A DNA stretch of 64,000 nt from Ruminococcus bicirculans (ex Wegman et al. 2014) (GTDB lineage: Bacteria; Bacillota; Clostridia; Oscillospirales; Ruminococcaceae): assembly GCF_000723465.1 (NCBI RefSeq), contig NZ_HF545617.1:248001-312000 (forward strand), in the 5' to 3' direction. How positions within the stretch are numbered: the stretch's first letter is position 1; each line of letters opens with the position of its first letter. A model generated the notes under the pieces. It was not told the DNA's origin. It saw nothing but the letters and a program-made list of their open reading frames with translations, and did no database searches. The position numbers and the translations under genes are program-made. Of the stretch, positions 44,245 to 54,530 are shown piece by piece.

Positions 44245-45042
44245 TCATTCATTTTGCTCTCGCCAATAAGCGTCAAGCTCATTTATGCTCAGGGCGGTCA
44301 TATCCTGCCCGTTTTGCCTTACAGCATTTTCTGTTTTCTCAAACTTCTCGATATAATTATTATTTGTATCCGTCAGCACTTCTTCAGCGTCAAGGTCAAG
44401 CTTTCTTGCAAGTGAAGCACAAGTGAACATTATCTCACCAAGCTGTTTTGCAACTACGGCTTTATCACTGTCAGCACTGTTTTCAAGAGTCTTAACAGCA
44501 TTTTCAAGTGCGCTTATATCATGAGCATTGTCATACTCGATACCTGCTCTTGCTGCACGTTTGCTTAACTTCTGAGCTCTCATAAGTGCAGGAAAGTTCT
44601 TTGGAACGCTTTTAAGGGTATCGGAATAAGTTTCCTGTCCCTTGGTTTCTTTCTTGATAGTGTCCCAATTTTTAAGCACTGTTTCAACGTTGTCAGCTTC
44701 TACGCTTCCGAAAACGTGTGGGTGTCTGATGATAAGCTTTTTACAAATATCAGTTATCACATCGTCAAGTCTGAAATTGTTGTTTTCGGTCTCGATAACT
44801 GTATGGAAAACCACCTGCAAAAGAACGTCGCCAAGTTCTTCTCTCATCATTTCAGGAGAGTCACAGTCAATTGCTTCCATGACCTCATAGACTTCTTCAA
44901 GAAAATCTTTCTTGATAGACTTATGGGTCTGGACCTTATCCCACGGGCAGCCGTTCTCGCTTCTGAGAATCATCACGATATCCGCAAGATCATTGATATC
45001 AAAGCTGTCTTTAGCAAGCAATTCCTTAATTTTATCGCTCAT
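44245..45042 (-). CDS. mazG: Nucleoside triphosphate pyrophosphohydrolase MazG
   Basis: 265 residues with two MazG domains. The first has the metal-binding FLEEVYEVMEAID and EELGDVLLQVVFHT; the second is more diverged (KQLGEIMFTCASLARKL). It hydrolyses noncanonical or stress-related nucleoside triphosphates. The start region (ENGCPWDKVQTHKSI) is highly conserved. The order spoVB-mazG-hup-rqcP is typical of Clostridia and parallels yabM-yabN-yabO. Confidence 0.94.
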   Translation of the reverse strand: MSDKIKELLAKDSFDINDLADIVMILRSENGCPWDKVQTHKSIKKDFLEEVYEVMEAIDCDSPEMMREELGDVLLQVVFHTVIETENNNFRLDDVITDICKKLIIRHPHVFGSVEADNVETVLKNWDTIKKETKGQETYSDTLKSVPKNFPALMRAQKLSKRAARAGIEYDNAHDISALENAVKTLENSADSDKAVVAKQLGEIMFTCASLARKLDLDAEEVLTDTNNNYIEKFEKTENAVRQNGQDMTALSINELDAYWREQNE

Positions 45043-45100
45043 TACATCATTACCTTTCCAAAAGGGTGCTTATTAATAATAAACCATTTTGCTCAAAATT

Positions 45101-46813
45101 TCAAGGGTTTTGCGGATTTTTTTTTGAAAATATGTAATTTACAATATTTTTCGGCGTTTCGCACAATAAATATAAACAAAAAAAGTACATTGTGCTACCA
45201 ATTCCTATAGAAAAAAGAGTCACAAATCTATGATTTATTTGCAAATGGGCTATTTTCGTAAGTGTTTCGTGTGACAAAACGGCTGTCACACTGCACATGA
45301 TAGCGGCGTAGGTGGGCTTTACGAAAACTTCGCTCACTTTTGGTTTTAGATCCGCCATTTTGCAAACTGAGCGTACGGATAGGACGCATATGAAAACCTC
45401 TGATACAAGAGTAGAAATAGCTGCTCCTGATATATTTATTATGGGCTGTCTTATAAGTATAATGTTCAGAAATAGCTTGATAATTCCACCTGCCAACATA
45501 ATTATTATGGCTTTGTGAGGTTTTCCCAGGGTTTGCAGGATAGAAAAGCATGGTGTGGCTATGGCAAGGAATATTACTGCTATTCCAAGTATGGACATTG
45601 GCATTATACAGACCTGTATCTCAGTTTCTCGGCCTCCGAAAAGAAAACGCAGGATAGGTTCTGACAAAAATGCTATGCCCATGCCTGCGGGTATGGCTAT
45701 GATACTGGTGACGATGAGCATTTTTGTAAGGTCTGACTGCATGGCTTTTTTATCATTTTTGGCACAGCTTTCGGCAAGTGAGGGGAGTATGCTTTTGCCA
45801 AACATTGCGGTGATGGTCGGAACAAGACCGAAAACTGTCACTGCAAGACCAGTATAAGAGCCGTAGATGAAGTTCGGGAGCATATCGGTGGTGAGCTTAT
45901 CAGAAAGCAGGCTGTCAAATGTGTGTGGAGAAGCTTTCATGGCGGTTTTGATACACGGATTGACAGTGAGCATATCTATCATGTTGGCAAAGGTCATTAT
46001 CACTGAGATAAGTGCGATCGGAAGGCAGCAGACGACAAGCTTTTTTGCTGTTGCTCCTGTGGGGTCTGTTATGGTATCTCTTTGAAGCATTTGCTTTGTT
46101 ATGCTGTCGCCTTTGATCTTGCCTGATATGAGAATATACAGACAGGCGATCGCAGAGGCTATGGACGAACCTAGGATAGCTGCGGCAGCTATAAATGGAA
46201 GTGCGGCGGAGGCTGCCTGACGTGAGTTTTCATAGGCTGTGCCGAATATCATGCCTGTTTTATCATACATATCGGAGATATGATACATTAGTCCGTAGGC
46301 GAAACCAAGACCAAGGATAAGTTTGAAAAGGGTTTCTATCACTTCTGATACAGCGGTCGGTATCATATTCTGCAAGCCCTCACAGTAACCGCGTTCCACT
46401 GACATAATGGTACAGAAAATAATAGATGGGGCAACGCACATGAGAGCATATTTTGTACTTGGCTCGCCGACTACATTGCGTGACAGAAAATCTGAGGTGA
46501 GTATCATTACTGCAGCAGCGGCTGCGCTGATGATCGTGAAAAGAAAAAATGCAGTTCGCTTGGTATGACGCATATTTGAAAAGCGTTCAAGGGCATAGTT
46601 TTCAGCGGTAAGGCGAGCCATGGTGGAGGGGATACCTGAAACGACTATGGCGAAAACTGGTGTGAAAACTGAGAATGCTGAAGCGAAATATCCCATGCCT
46701 GTGCCGCCCAGAAGATTAGTAAGAGGTATCTTATAGAGAAGTCCCAGAATTTTTGTTATCAGAACCATTGCAAGCAATATTGCTGAGCCTTTTATAAAGC
46801 CTTGTCTTTTCAT
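45101..46813 (-). CDS. Polysaccharide/lipid flippase of the SpoVB-MurJ group
   Basis: 570 residues, about fourteen membrane segments. The start GSAILLAMVLITKILGLLYK and TNLLGGTGMGYFASA are typical of the SpoVB/YabM branch of the MOP superfamily. It should move a lipid-linked glycan across the membrane, in vegetative wall synthesis or spore cortex formation. It is the first gene of the spoVB-like, mazG, hup, rqcP run and is separated from mazG by 58 bp. Confidence 0.88.
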   Translation of the reverse strand: MKRQGFIKGSAILLAMVLITKILGLLYKIPLTNLLGGTGMGYFASAFSVFTPVFAIVVSGIPSTMARLTAENYALERFSNMRHTKRTAFFLFTIISAAAAAVMILTSDFLSRNVVGEPSTKYALMCVAPSIIFCTIMSVERGYCEGLQNMIPTAVSEVIETLFKLILGLGFAYGLMYHISDMYDKTGMIFGTAYENSRQAASAALPFIAAAAILGSSIASAIACLYILISGKIKGDSITKQMLQRDTITDPTGATAKKLVVCCLPIALISVIMTFANMIDMLTVNPCIKTAMKASPHTFDSLLSDKLTTDMLPNFIYGSYTGLAVTVFGLVPTITAMFGKSILPSLAESCAKNDKKAMQSDLTKMLIVTSIIAIPAGMGIAFLSEPILRFLFGGRETEIQVCIMPMSILGIAVIFLAIATPCFSILQTLGKPHKAIIIMLAGGIIKLFLNIILIRQPIINISGAAISTLVSEVFICVLSVRSVCKMADLKPKVSEVFVKPTYAAIMCSVTAVLSHETLTKIAHLQINHRFVTLFSIGIGSTMYFFCLYLLCETPKNIVNYIFSKKNPQNP

Positions 46814-46970
46814 CTGTCAACCTGCTTTCTGACTTGTTTTTATATGATCTTATGCTGTTATGGTGGGTTTTATTACGGTTTGTCCATATGTCAGGTGGAT
46901 ATGCAGTTGTTTAAATTGCACAAAAATAGAGCTTAGAGTGTTAATACTAAAAAAAAGTTTGCGTAAACAC

Positions 46971-46999
46971 TTTATTTTATAGGAAAAATGTGATATAAT
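46971..46999 (+). promoter_or_regulatory. Promoter of the aminotransferase gene
   Basis: TATAAT (46994-46999) with an extended -10 TG (46991-46992) and a weak TTTATT -35 box. A GTTT-GCGT-AAAC palindrome at 46958-46969 lies just upstream and might be an operator. Confidence 0.6.
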
Positions 47000-47036
47000 C
47001 ATATTATGTATTTTAAGAAAAAGAGGTAAAAAAGAT

Positions 47037-48230
47037 ATGACTTATAAGTTTTCAGAAAAGGTTTCTCATCTGCAGGCTTCTGCTATCAGAGAGATACTTA
47101 AATTTACTTCTGACCCAGAGGTAATTTCATTTGCGGCAGGTAATCCTTCTCCTGAGGCATTCCCTGTGGACGAGCTTAATAGGATATCAGAAGAGATATT
47201 CAAGAAAAATCCTATCGGCGCACTCCAGTACAGCCTTACAGAGGGATACACTCCGCTGAGAGATCTTCTTAAGAAAGAACTTGAAAAGAAGGGTGAATTT
47301 GACCCTGAGAGAGATGATCTTATCATCACAAGCGGTGCTCAGCAGGCTAACGAGCTTGCTTGTAAAGTTCTCTGCGACCCAGGCGACATTCTTTGCTGTG
47401 AAGCTCCAAGCTTTATAGGCTCACTTAATGCGTTTAAGTCTTACAATGTTGAGCTTAAGGGTATCACGCTTCATGAAGACGGAGTTGACCTGAAAGAGCT
47501 TGAAGAGGCTTTCGCTACAGGCAAGGTAAAGGTATTCTACATTATCTCTAACTTCCAGAATCCTACTGGTCTTACAACTTCTCTTGAAAAGAGAAAGGCT
47601 ATATATGAGCTTGCTAAGAAGTACAGTGTTATGATCCTTGAAGATAACCCATACGGCGACCTGAGAATAAAGGGTGAGGCTATCCCGTCTATCAAGAGCA
47701 TGGACAAGGACGGTCTTGTTATGTATTCAAGAACATTCTCGAAGATACTTGCTCCTGGTATCAGAGTTGGCTACATTTCCGCTCCAAAGGAGATAATCGG
47801 AAAGATAGTTGTCTGCAAGCAGGTGGCTGACGTACATACAAATATCTGGGCGCAGATGCTGGCTTACAACTTCATGAAGGACAATGATATCGAAGCACAT
47901 CTTGCTTCGCTGAGAGTGATCTACAAGCATAAGCTCGAACTTATGATAGAGCAGATCGAGAAGAATTTCTCTTCACAGATCAAGTTCACAAGACCTGAGG
48001 GCGGTCTGTTCATTTGGTGTACTCTTCCGGAAGGCAGTGACATGACTGGTTTCTGCAAAAAGGCTGTTGCAGAATATAAGGTAGCCGTTGTTCCGGGCAA
48101 TGCTTTCATGGTAAGCGAGTCTGACAAGACAGCTTCATTCAGATTGAACTTCTCAACTCCTACAGACAAACAGATAATCGACGGCTGTGAGAAGCTTGGC
48201 AAGCTTTCTAAGGAAATGTTCGGCGATTAA
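47037..48230 (+). CDS. PLP-dependent class I/II aminotransferase
   Basis: 397 residues. It has the fold-type I features: ISFAAGNPSPEAFP at the start, FQNPTGLTTS, LEDNPYGDLR and the PLP lysine in YSRTFSKILAPGIRVGY. The sequence type is the 2-aminoadipate or MocR-related transaminase group, without the MocR DNA-binding domain. The amino acid substrate cannot be given. AAAGAGG precedes the ATG. The small membrane protein gene follows at 6 bp. Confidence 0.88.
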   Translation: MTYKFSEKVSHLQASAIREILKFTSDPEVISFAAGNPSPEAFPVDELNRISEEIFKKNPIGALQYSLTEGYTPLRDLLKKELEKKGEFDPERDDLIITSGAQQANELACKVLCDPGDILCCEAPSFIGSLNAFKSYNVELKGITLHEDGVDLKELEEAFATGKVKVFYIISNFQNPTGLTTSLEKRKAIYELAKKYSVMILEDNPYGDLRIKGEAIPSIKSMDKDGLVMYSRTFSKILAPGIRVGYISAPKEIIGKIVVCKQVADVHTNIWAQMLAYNFMKDNDIEAHLASLRVIYKHKLELMIEQIEKNFSSQIKFTRPEGGLFIWCTLPEGSDMTGFCKKAVAEYKVAVVPGNAFMVSESDKTASFRLNFSTPTDKQIIDGCEKLGKLSKEMFGD

Positions 48231-48236
48231 GATAAA

Positions 48237-48701
48237 ATGAAAAAAGTTCCTTTTACGCCTTTTCAGCTAGTGCTTACGGTGGTAAATACGGCGGCTCTAA
48301 TGTTCTGCATGGGGTGTGATTGCTTTGTGCTGATAGTGGGCATGACGGCAGGCAGGACAAAGCCTTATGTGGTGGATCTTGTGCTAAGTCTTCTTACTAT
48401 GGCGGTGTTTATTCTGCTTGTGTTTTCAGCAGGCAGGATAAATATTTTCAGTGATAAAGCTGACCCCGATGGGGACACTGCACCTGCGGTATCGGCACTT
48501 AGGACGTATTTTTGTATCTTGTTTTTTGATATCTCAGGAGTGCTGGGTCTTATGCTTGCGGGAGCGTTGGGGGTTGAGTGGGCTAAAAAAGCTATTATAA
48601 TTTTTGCTCCTGTCGTTTTTGTCCTTGCGGCGATTGTTTATTTTATTCTATCGGGCAGGATAGGTCTTGATGATTTTTCGGATAGTGACGGGGAAGAATG
48701 A
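48237..48701 (+). CDS. Small integral membrane protein of unknown function
   Basis: 154 residues with four membrane helices (about 10-35, 45-65, 88-108, 115-138) and an acidic C-terminal end (DDFSDSDGEE). It starts 6 bp after the aminotransferase and ends 22 bp before the permease start. I recognise no family. Confidence 0.7.
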   Translation: MKKVPFTPFQLVLTVVNTAALMFCMGCDCFVLIVGMTAGRTKPYVVDLVLSLLTMAVFILLVFSAGRINIFSDKADPDGDTAPAVSALRTYFCILFFDISGVLGLMLAGALGVEWAKKAIIIFAPVVFVLAAIVYFILSGRIGLDDFSDSDGEE

Positions 48702-48723
48702 TATTACAAAGGGGAGGTCTGTC

Positions 48724-51531
48724 ATGAAAAGTGCATTGAAAAAGGATACTGTCAGAGAGATAAGTCACTCGTTGGGCAGATTTCTCTCTATTTTTCTGAT
48801 AGTTCTTCTTGGCTGTGGATTTTTCTCTGGTATCAAGGCGACTATGCCTGATATGATAGACACGGCGGAGAAATATTTCAGTGATAACAGACTTATGGAT
48901 ATTAAGTTAATGTCGTCTATAGGCGTTAAGTCTGAGGACGTTGAGGCTGTGAAAAAAGCAGAGAACGTTGAGGGCGTTATGGCGGGATATTCTAAGGACG
49001 TTTTCTATTATCATGAAAATCAAAACCTTGTGCTGAAATTCATGTCCTTCAACAATGTTGTTGATGAGAACAGCCCTAATAATCTTGATAAGCCTGTTTT
49101 ACTAGAGGGCAGGCTTCCTGAAAAAAAAGGCGAGTGCGCAGTAGAGGTAAAAATGAGTTCACCTAACACCTTTAAGTTGGGCGGAGAGATAAAGATCAAC
49201 GAGCCTGACTCGTCAAAAAATATAACTGATACTTTGGCAACTGACACATACAGGATAGTTGGTATTGTGGCTTCACCGCTTTATATCGGCTATGAGCGTG
49301 ATGCGACCACAGTGGGCAACGGAACTGTGGTAAGCAACGTTTTTGTGCCTGAGAGCGAGTTTGTGTGCGATTATTACACTGAGCTTTATGTGAAATTCAA
49401 AGGCACTGACGAGCTTGACCCGTTTTCCGACGAGTACAAGCAGGCTGTGAAAGATAAGAGCGTTCAGGCGGTGGAGTTTTTTGAGGACAGTGTGAACGCA
49501 AGGTTTGAAAAACTAAGCAGTGACGCTCAGGACAGTATTGATGTCGCTCAGGAGAAAGTTGACATCTTGAAACAGGCGCTTGCCTGCGACGAAAATCAGC
49601 TTACGGAGCTTTTGACAACGGCGCAGAAGTCGGTTGAGGAAGCTCAGGAGGCTTATGATAAGGCTGAACAGAGTGGTTCTAGTGCAAAGTATCTTGCAAG
49701 GTCACAGCTTTTAAAAGCACAACAGCTTGAAGAAGTGGCAGGGAAGCTCCTTCAAGACAAAAAGACAGGAAGTACGGCGGCTTTTGATGAATATAATGGT
49801 CAGCTTGCGGCGGCAGAAGATGAGATAGCCGGAGCGAAAAAAGAACTTGAAGCCGTTAAAACGCCTGCATTCTATCAGTATGACAGATTTGAGGCTAGCT
49901 CTGATTATAGTTCATTTTATGGGGATGCTCAGAAGGTCGACTCTATTGCAAAGGTGTTTCCTGTGTTCTTTATTCTTGTGGCGGCGCTTGTATGCCTGAC
50001 CACAATGACTAGAATGGTAGAGGAACAGAGAACGCAGATAGGTACATACAAGGCTTTAGGATACAGTGGGGCAAGAATAGCTGGAAAGTATCTTTTCTAT
50101 GCAGCAACAGCGGCATCAGCAGGAAGCTGCATAGGCGTTGTTGTTGGATTGCAGATCTTTCCGAAGATAATTTATAGTTGCTATAATATTTCATATAACA
50201 TTCCTGATATTGACACACCGTTCAAGCCTGTTTATATGGTGCTTTGTTTGGTGGTGTCGGTTATTTGCACTTGCTCGGCGGTGCTTTACGCTTGTATCAA
50301 AGAGCTTAAGTCACAGCCGTCACAGCTTATGCGTCCAAAGCCACCGCAGAATGGCAGGCGTGTTTTGCTGGAGCGTGTGGATCTTATATGGAATCGGCTT
50401 GACTTTCTTGCAAAGGTCACTGTGAGAAATTTGCTGAGATATAAAAAGCGTTTCTTTATGACAATCGTGGGAGTGGCAGGCTGTACGGCACTGATAGTCA
50501 CGGGTTTTGGTTTGAAATATTCTATAAAGACTATTGCCGAAAAGCAATTCAATGAGATATTTCTGTATGATGGGATCGCGGTACTTAATTCAGCCGATTT
50601 TGACGAGAAACAATTGGAGGACAAGATAAGCAGTATCGCACAGGTAGACAAATCTATGCTTATGCAGAGTACAGATGGCATTGCAGAAAATGAAAGTGAA
50701 AACCAGTCTGTTTCTATGATCGTGCCGAAAACTCCTGAAAATATGGGAGATTATATCGATCTTGTATCTGCTGAGAATGGATCAAATCTTGAAGTGAAAA
50801 GCGGTTCTGTTATCATAACACAAAAGCTTGCAAAGCTTCTTGACCTGAAAACGGGTGACACTATTACTATAAAGCTCAGTGGTCATGAGGAGAAAGAGTT
50901 CAAGATAGGCGGAGTAAGCAAGAACTATGCTTTGCATTATATTTACATCACTCCTGATGATTTTGAAAGTGTATACGGTGAGAAGCCTGTTTATAATCTT
51001 TCTTTTATTGACCTAAAGAAAGACACTGATGAAAACTCTTTCAAGGAACAGCTTATTTCAAATGACGAGTTTTATGGAATAAGCTTTAAAAATGATTCAA
51101 GCAGAGGTTTCCTTAATTCTGTGGACAGCCTTGACGCTATCGTTATTTTGCTCATCGTTTGTGCGGGAGGCTTGGCGTTTGTGGTGCTTTACAATTTGGC
51201 AAACATAAACATAACTGAGCGTGTTCGTGAGATAGCGACAATAAAAGTGCTTGGATTCTATGACGGTGAGACTTCAGCGTATATTTACAGAGAAAATCTG
51301 ATATCGACGATTGTGGGCATTATCGTGGGTCTTGCGGCAGGAAAGATACTGCACTATTTTGTAGTGATAACTTCTGAGGTCGACCTTGTGCTGTTCAACA
51401 GACAGCTTGTTTGGTGGGCATATGTGCTTGGTGCATTGCTCACATTGGCATTTGCATTTATAGTTAATTTGGTTCTTCATTTCAAGCTTAAAAAGATAGA
51501 TATGGTAGAATCTTTAAAATCAGTAGAATAG
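48724..51531 (+). CDS. Large FtsX-like ABC permease with an extracellular coiled coil
   Basis: About 935 residues from the ATG at 48724 with GGGGAGG 8 nt upstream; the frame is open to 48667. It has one N-terminal helix, a large extracellular domain, then an FtsX permease domain near residues 415-545 and a second at 810-935. A coiled coil (AQEKVDILKQALACDENQLT and the following 90 residues) lies in the first extracellular part. Known relatives are MacB/FtsX-type permeases, which work with an ATPase. None is encoded next to it, so a partner must be elsewhere or it works alone. Confidence 0.85.
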   Translation: MKSALKKDTVREISHSLGRFLSIFLIVLLGCGFFSGIKATMPDMIDTAEKYFSDNRLMDIKLMSSIGVKSEDVEAVKKAENVEGVMAGYSKDVFYYHENQNLVLKFMSFNNVVDENSPNNLDKPVLLEGRLPEKKGECAVEVKMSSPNTFKLGGEIKINEPDSSKNITDTLATDTYRIVGIVASPLYIGYERDATTVGNGTVVSNVFVPESEFVCDYYTELYVKFKGTDELDPFSDEYKQAVKDKSVQAVEFFEDSVNARFEKLSSDAQDSIDVAQEKVDILKQALACDENQLTELLTTAQKSVEEAQEAYDKAEQSGSSAKYLARSQLLKAQQLEEVAGKLLQDKKTGSTAAFDEYNGQLAAAEDEIAGAKKELEAVKTPAFYQYDRFEASSDYSSFYGDAQKVDSIAKVFPVFFILVAALVCLTTMTRMVEEQRTQIGTYKALGYSGARIAGKYLFYAATAASAGSCIGVVVGLQIFPKIIYSCYNISYNIPDIDTPFKPVYMVLCLVVSVICTCSAVLYACIKELKSQPSQLMRPKPPQNGRRVLLERVDLIWNRLDFLAKVTVRNLLRYKKRFFMTIVGVAGCTALIVTGFGLKYSIKTIAEKQFNEIFLYDGIAVLNSADFDEKQLEDKISSIAQVDKSMLMQSTDGIAENESENQSVSMIVPKTPENMGDYIDLVSAENGSNLEVKSGSVIITQKLAKLLDLKTGDTITIKLSGHEEKEFKIGGVSKNYALHYIYITPDDFESVYGEKPVYNLSFIDLKKDTDENSFKEQLISNDEFYGISFKNDSSRGFLNSVDSLDAIVILLIVCAGGLAFVVLYNLANINITERVREIATIKVLGFYDGETSAYIYRENLISTIVGIIVGLAAGKILHYFVVITSEVDLVLFNRQLVWWAYVLGALLTLAFAFIVNLVLHFKLKKIDMVESLKSVE

Positions 51532-51545
51532 ACGGAGGTATTATT

Positions 51546-51803
51546 ATGGATATTTTTGAAGAAAACTGCGATACTGAAAATAACTTCACAGTAAGCTATT
51601 TTTGGAAAGGTCTTGCACTTTTTCTCCTTGGCGTTATAATTGGTCTGTTTGTTTCGCCTATCAAGAAAGGCGTTACTATCGGTTGTAACAACAAGATAGA
51701 CAAGGGTGGCTGTAACGATCATTTTGACCCTGATGAGTATTATGATGATTATGACTTTGATGATGATGAAGATGATTTTGACAATGATGGCGTAAAATTT
51801 TAA
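51546..51803 (+). CDS. Small membrane protein with acidic tail
   Basis: 85 residues. A short N-terminal region is followed by one membrane helix (FWKGLALFLLGVIIGLFVS) and a cytoplasmic or extracellular tail that becomes strongly acidic (DEYYDDYDFDDDEDD). ACGGAGG lies 12 nt upstream. It begins 14 bp after the permease gene and ends 18 bp before ychF. The tail has the same Asp/Tyr character as the 557-residue protein. A two-cysteine CNNKIDKGGC loop is also seen. Confidence 0.75.
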   Translation: MDIFEENCDTENNFTVSYFWKGLALFLLGVIIGLFVSPIKKGVTIGCNNKIDKGGCNDHFDPDEYYDDYDFDDDEDDFDNDGVKF

Positions 51804-51821
51804 CGAAAGGCGTATATTGAT

Positions 51822-52916
51822 ATGAAACTTGGCATGGTAGGACTTCCTAACGTAGGAAAATCAACACTTTTTAATGCACTCACAAATGCGGGTGCAGAAT
51901 CTGCGAACTATCCGTTTTGCACGATCGAACCGAATGTGGGCATTGTTTCGGTGCCTGATGAAAGACTTGACAAGCTGGCTGAGATGTATCACCCTGTAAA
52001 GTTTACTCCTGCAACACTTGAATTTGTTGACATTGCAGGTCTTGTAAAGGGTGCTTCAAAGGGCGAGGGACTTGGAAACAAATTTCTTTCAAACATAAGA
52101 GAGGTGGACGCTATCGTTCACGTTGTAAGATGTTTTGACGACCCTAACATCATTCATGTTGACGGCTCTATCAATCCTCGCAGAGACATTGAAACTATAG
52201 ATTTGGAGCTTATTTTCTCTGACGTTGAGCTTATCGAGAGAAAGCTTGACAGAACTAAAAAGGCAATGAAAGGCGACAAATCTCTTGCTTCTGCTGTAGA
52301 ATTCCTTGAAAAGCTCAAAGAGCATCTTGAAAGCGGCAAGCCTGCACGTTCTTATGACATGACAGAGGACGAGCTGGAGATACTTAAAGAAACACCGCTT
52401 CTTTCACTTAAGCCTGTTATCTATGCGGCTAACCTTTGCGAAGATGATTTCAGAAATAATATCGAAAGCAACGAGCATTACAAGGAAGTTTGCGAGATTG
52501 CAAAAGCCGAAGGCTCGGCTGTGTTCCCGATATGCGCGCAGATAGAGGCTGAGATATCTGACATGGACGATGAGGACAAGGAAATGTTCCTTGCAGACCT
52601 CGGTCTTGAAACTTCAGGTCTTAACAGAATAATCAAGGAGGGCTATTCGCTTCTTGGTCTTATTTCATACCTGACAGCAGGCGAACCTGAGGTAAGAGCT
52701 TGGACTATCAAAAAGGGAACTAAAGCTCCACAGGCGGCAGGAAAGATACACACTGACTTTGAAAAGGGCTTTATCAGAGCCGAAGTCGTTTCATTTGACG
52801 ATCTTATGAGCTGTGGCTCTATGACGGCGGCTAAGGAAAAGGGTCTTGTTCGTCTCGAGGGTAAGGATTACGTTATGCAGGACGGCGATATCGTTCTGTT
52901 CAGATTTAACGTATAA
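51822..52916 (+). CDS. ychF: Ribosome-associated ATPase YchF (Obg family)
   Basis: 364 residues. The P-loop is GLPNVGKST; the switch II region is [17 protein letters not shown]. The specificity motif is altered (AANLCEDD instead of NKxD), as in YchF, which prefers ATP. The C-terminal TGS domain begins at about 280 ([17 protein letters not shown]) and ends [11 protein letters not shown]. It binds ribosomes and takes part in stress responses. Ribosome binding site GAAAGGCG. Confidence 0.97.
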   Translation: MKLGMVGLPNVGKSTLFNALTNAGAESANYPFCTIEPNVGIVSVPDERLDKLAEMYHPVKFTPATLEFVDIAGLVKGASKGEGLGNKFLSNIREVDAIVHVVRCFDDPNIIHVDGSINPRRDIETIDLELIFSDVELIERKLDRTKKAMKGDKSLASAVEFLEKLKEHLESGKPARSYDMTEDELEILKETPLLSLKPVIYAANLCEDDFRNNIESNEHYKEVCEIAKAEGSAVFPICAQIEAEISDMDDEDKEMFLADLGLETSGLNRIIKEGYSLLGLISYLTAGEPEVRAWTIKKGTKAPQAAGKIHTDFEKGFIRAEVVSFDDLMSCGSMTAAKEKGLVRLEGKDYVMQDGDIVLFRFNV

Positions 52917-52930
52917 AGCGTAAGCTACAC

Positions 52931-52963
52931 AAAGGCAGGTTGAAATATGCTTGCCTTTTTTTA
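52931..52963 (+). terminator. Terminator after ychF
   Basis: AAAGGCAGG pairs with CTTGCCTTT (one wobble), followed by a T-run. Confidence 0.8.
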
Positions 52964-53117
52964 TGTGCAATATGTATGTTTTTTGTTATTATATTTGTTT
53001 AAAATCACAAAAGTAAATTTAATTTGTGTTATAGATTTTTTCATATATTGATGATAGAATGTGATAGTAAAAATTAAAGATGATAAATGTAATAGTTAGA
53101 TTTTTGGAGGAAAAGTA

Positions 53118-54485
53118 ATGACAAAAAACATGACAACGGGCAGTCCGTTCAAGCTTATAATGAGCTTTGCGCTTCCTCTGCTTTTAGGAAATTTGTTGCA
53201 GCAGACATACAATCTTATTGACGCTGCCATCGTGGGAAGATTTCTTGGTTCTGACGCTCTTGCAAGTGTCGGAGCTTCAAGCAGTGTGCAGTTTTTGGTG
53301 CTTGGTTTCTGCATGGGAACAGCCTGCGGCTTTGGCGTGCCTATTGCAAGGCATTTCGGAGCAGGGGACATAAAAAAGCTGAAACAGTATTTTTACAATT
53401 CTATTGTTATAACCGCCGTTACTGCGTTTGTGTTGACCACAGTTTGTGCGGTGCTTTGTAGTGAGATATTGAAGCTTCTTTCAACTCCGTCGAATATTTT
53501 TGATGACGCATATAAATATCTTCTGGTGATATTTCTTGGCATACCGTTCACACTTTTGTATAACCTGCTTTCAAGCGTATTGCGTTCTGTTGGCGACAGT
53601 AAAACGCCATTTGTATTTCTTGCTATATCAACGGTTTTGAACATTGCACTTGACCTTGTGTGTGTTATCGTCTTCAGGTGGGGCTGCATGGGTGCGGCTA
53701 TCGCTACGGTCGTTGCTCAGGCGATAAGCGGAATACTATGTGCTGTATTTATTATGAAAAAGGTAAACGTGCTTAAGCTTTCAAAAGAGGACAGAGCGAT
53801 GTCAAAGCCTGCGGTGCTGAACCTTATAATAATGGGTTTTCCTATGGGACTTCAATATTCCATAACGGCTATCGGCTCAATGGTCATGCAGTCGGCTAAC
53901 AACAAGCTTGGAAGCATTTATGTGTCAGGATTCACTGCTGGGGCAAGGATAAAGCAGTTCACAATGTGTCCTTATGACGCTTTTGCAACAGGTGCATCTG
54001 TTTTTGCAAGCCAAAATCTCGGTGCAGGAAATCTCAAGCGTATCAAAAAGGGTATACGCATTGGAGTTGGCGTTGGCATGACATATGGAGTAATAGCCGG
54101 TATTGTACTTATATTCTTCGGCAGAGAGCTTTCGCTTATCTTTGTGAATAAGTCAGACGCAGCAGTGCTTACTGCTTCAGCCAAATATCTTTTCTACGCA
54201 GGCTTTTTCTATTGGACGCTCGGTATACTCAACACTTGCAGAATGTGTACGCAGGGCCTTGGATATTCTGGACTTGCTATATTCTCAGGAGTGACGGAAA
54301 TGATAGCTCGAATTTCTGTAAGTATGATATTTGTGCCGAAATTCGGTTATCTTGCAATCTGCTTCACAGATCAGGCGGCATGGATAGCGGCTTGCTTGTA
54401 CATAGTTCCTGTTTGCATATATTGTGTGAACAGGGCAGGCAGACACATTGCAGGAGATCACGGACTTCCTGTGGAAAATAAATAA
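53118..54485 (+). CDS. MATE-family multidrug/organic cation antiporter
   Basis: 455 residues, twelve membrane segments in two homologous bundles. LLLGNLLQQTYNLIDAAIVGRFLG is a classic MATE beginning. The branch is the DinF/NorM-like Na+ or H+ coupled group often called VmrA-like in Clostridia; the substrate is unknown. TGGAGGA lies 9 nt upstream. It is a single gene, bounded by terminators at both ends. Confidence 0.93.
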   Translation: MTKNMTTGSPFKLIMSFALPLLLGNLLQQTYNLIDAAIVGRFLGSDALASVGASSSVQFLVLGFCMGTACGFGVPIARHFGAGDIKKLKQYFYNSIVITAVTAFVLTTVCAVLCSEILKLLSTPSNIFDDAYKYLLVIFLGIPFTLLYNLLSSVLRSVGDSKTPFVFLAISTVLNIALDLVCVIVFRWGCMGAAIATVVAQAISGILCAVFIMKKVNVLKLSKEDRAMSKPAVLNLIIMGFPMGLQYSITAIGSMVMQSANNKLGSIYVSGFTAGARIKQFTMCPYDAFATGASVFASQNLGAGNLKRIKKGIRIGVGVGMTYGVIAGIVLIFFGRELSLIFVNKSDAAVLTASAKYLFYAGFFYWTLGILNTCRMCTQGLGYSGLAIFSGVTEMIARISVSMIFVPKFGYLAICFTDQAAWIAACLYIVPVCIYCVNRAGRHIAGDHGLPVENK

Positions 54486-54487
54486 GT

Positions 54488-54524
54488 AAAAGGCAGCTCT
54501 GAAAAAAATCAGAACTGCCTTTTG
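54488..54524. terminator. Bidirectional terminator between the MATE gene and the DUF4132 gene
   Basis: AAAAGGCAG and CTGCCTTTT with an inner TCTGA/TCAGA pair. It works in either direction for the two convergent genes. Confidence 0.88.
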
Positions 54525-54530
54525 TTATGC

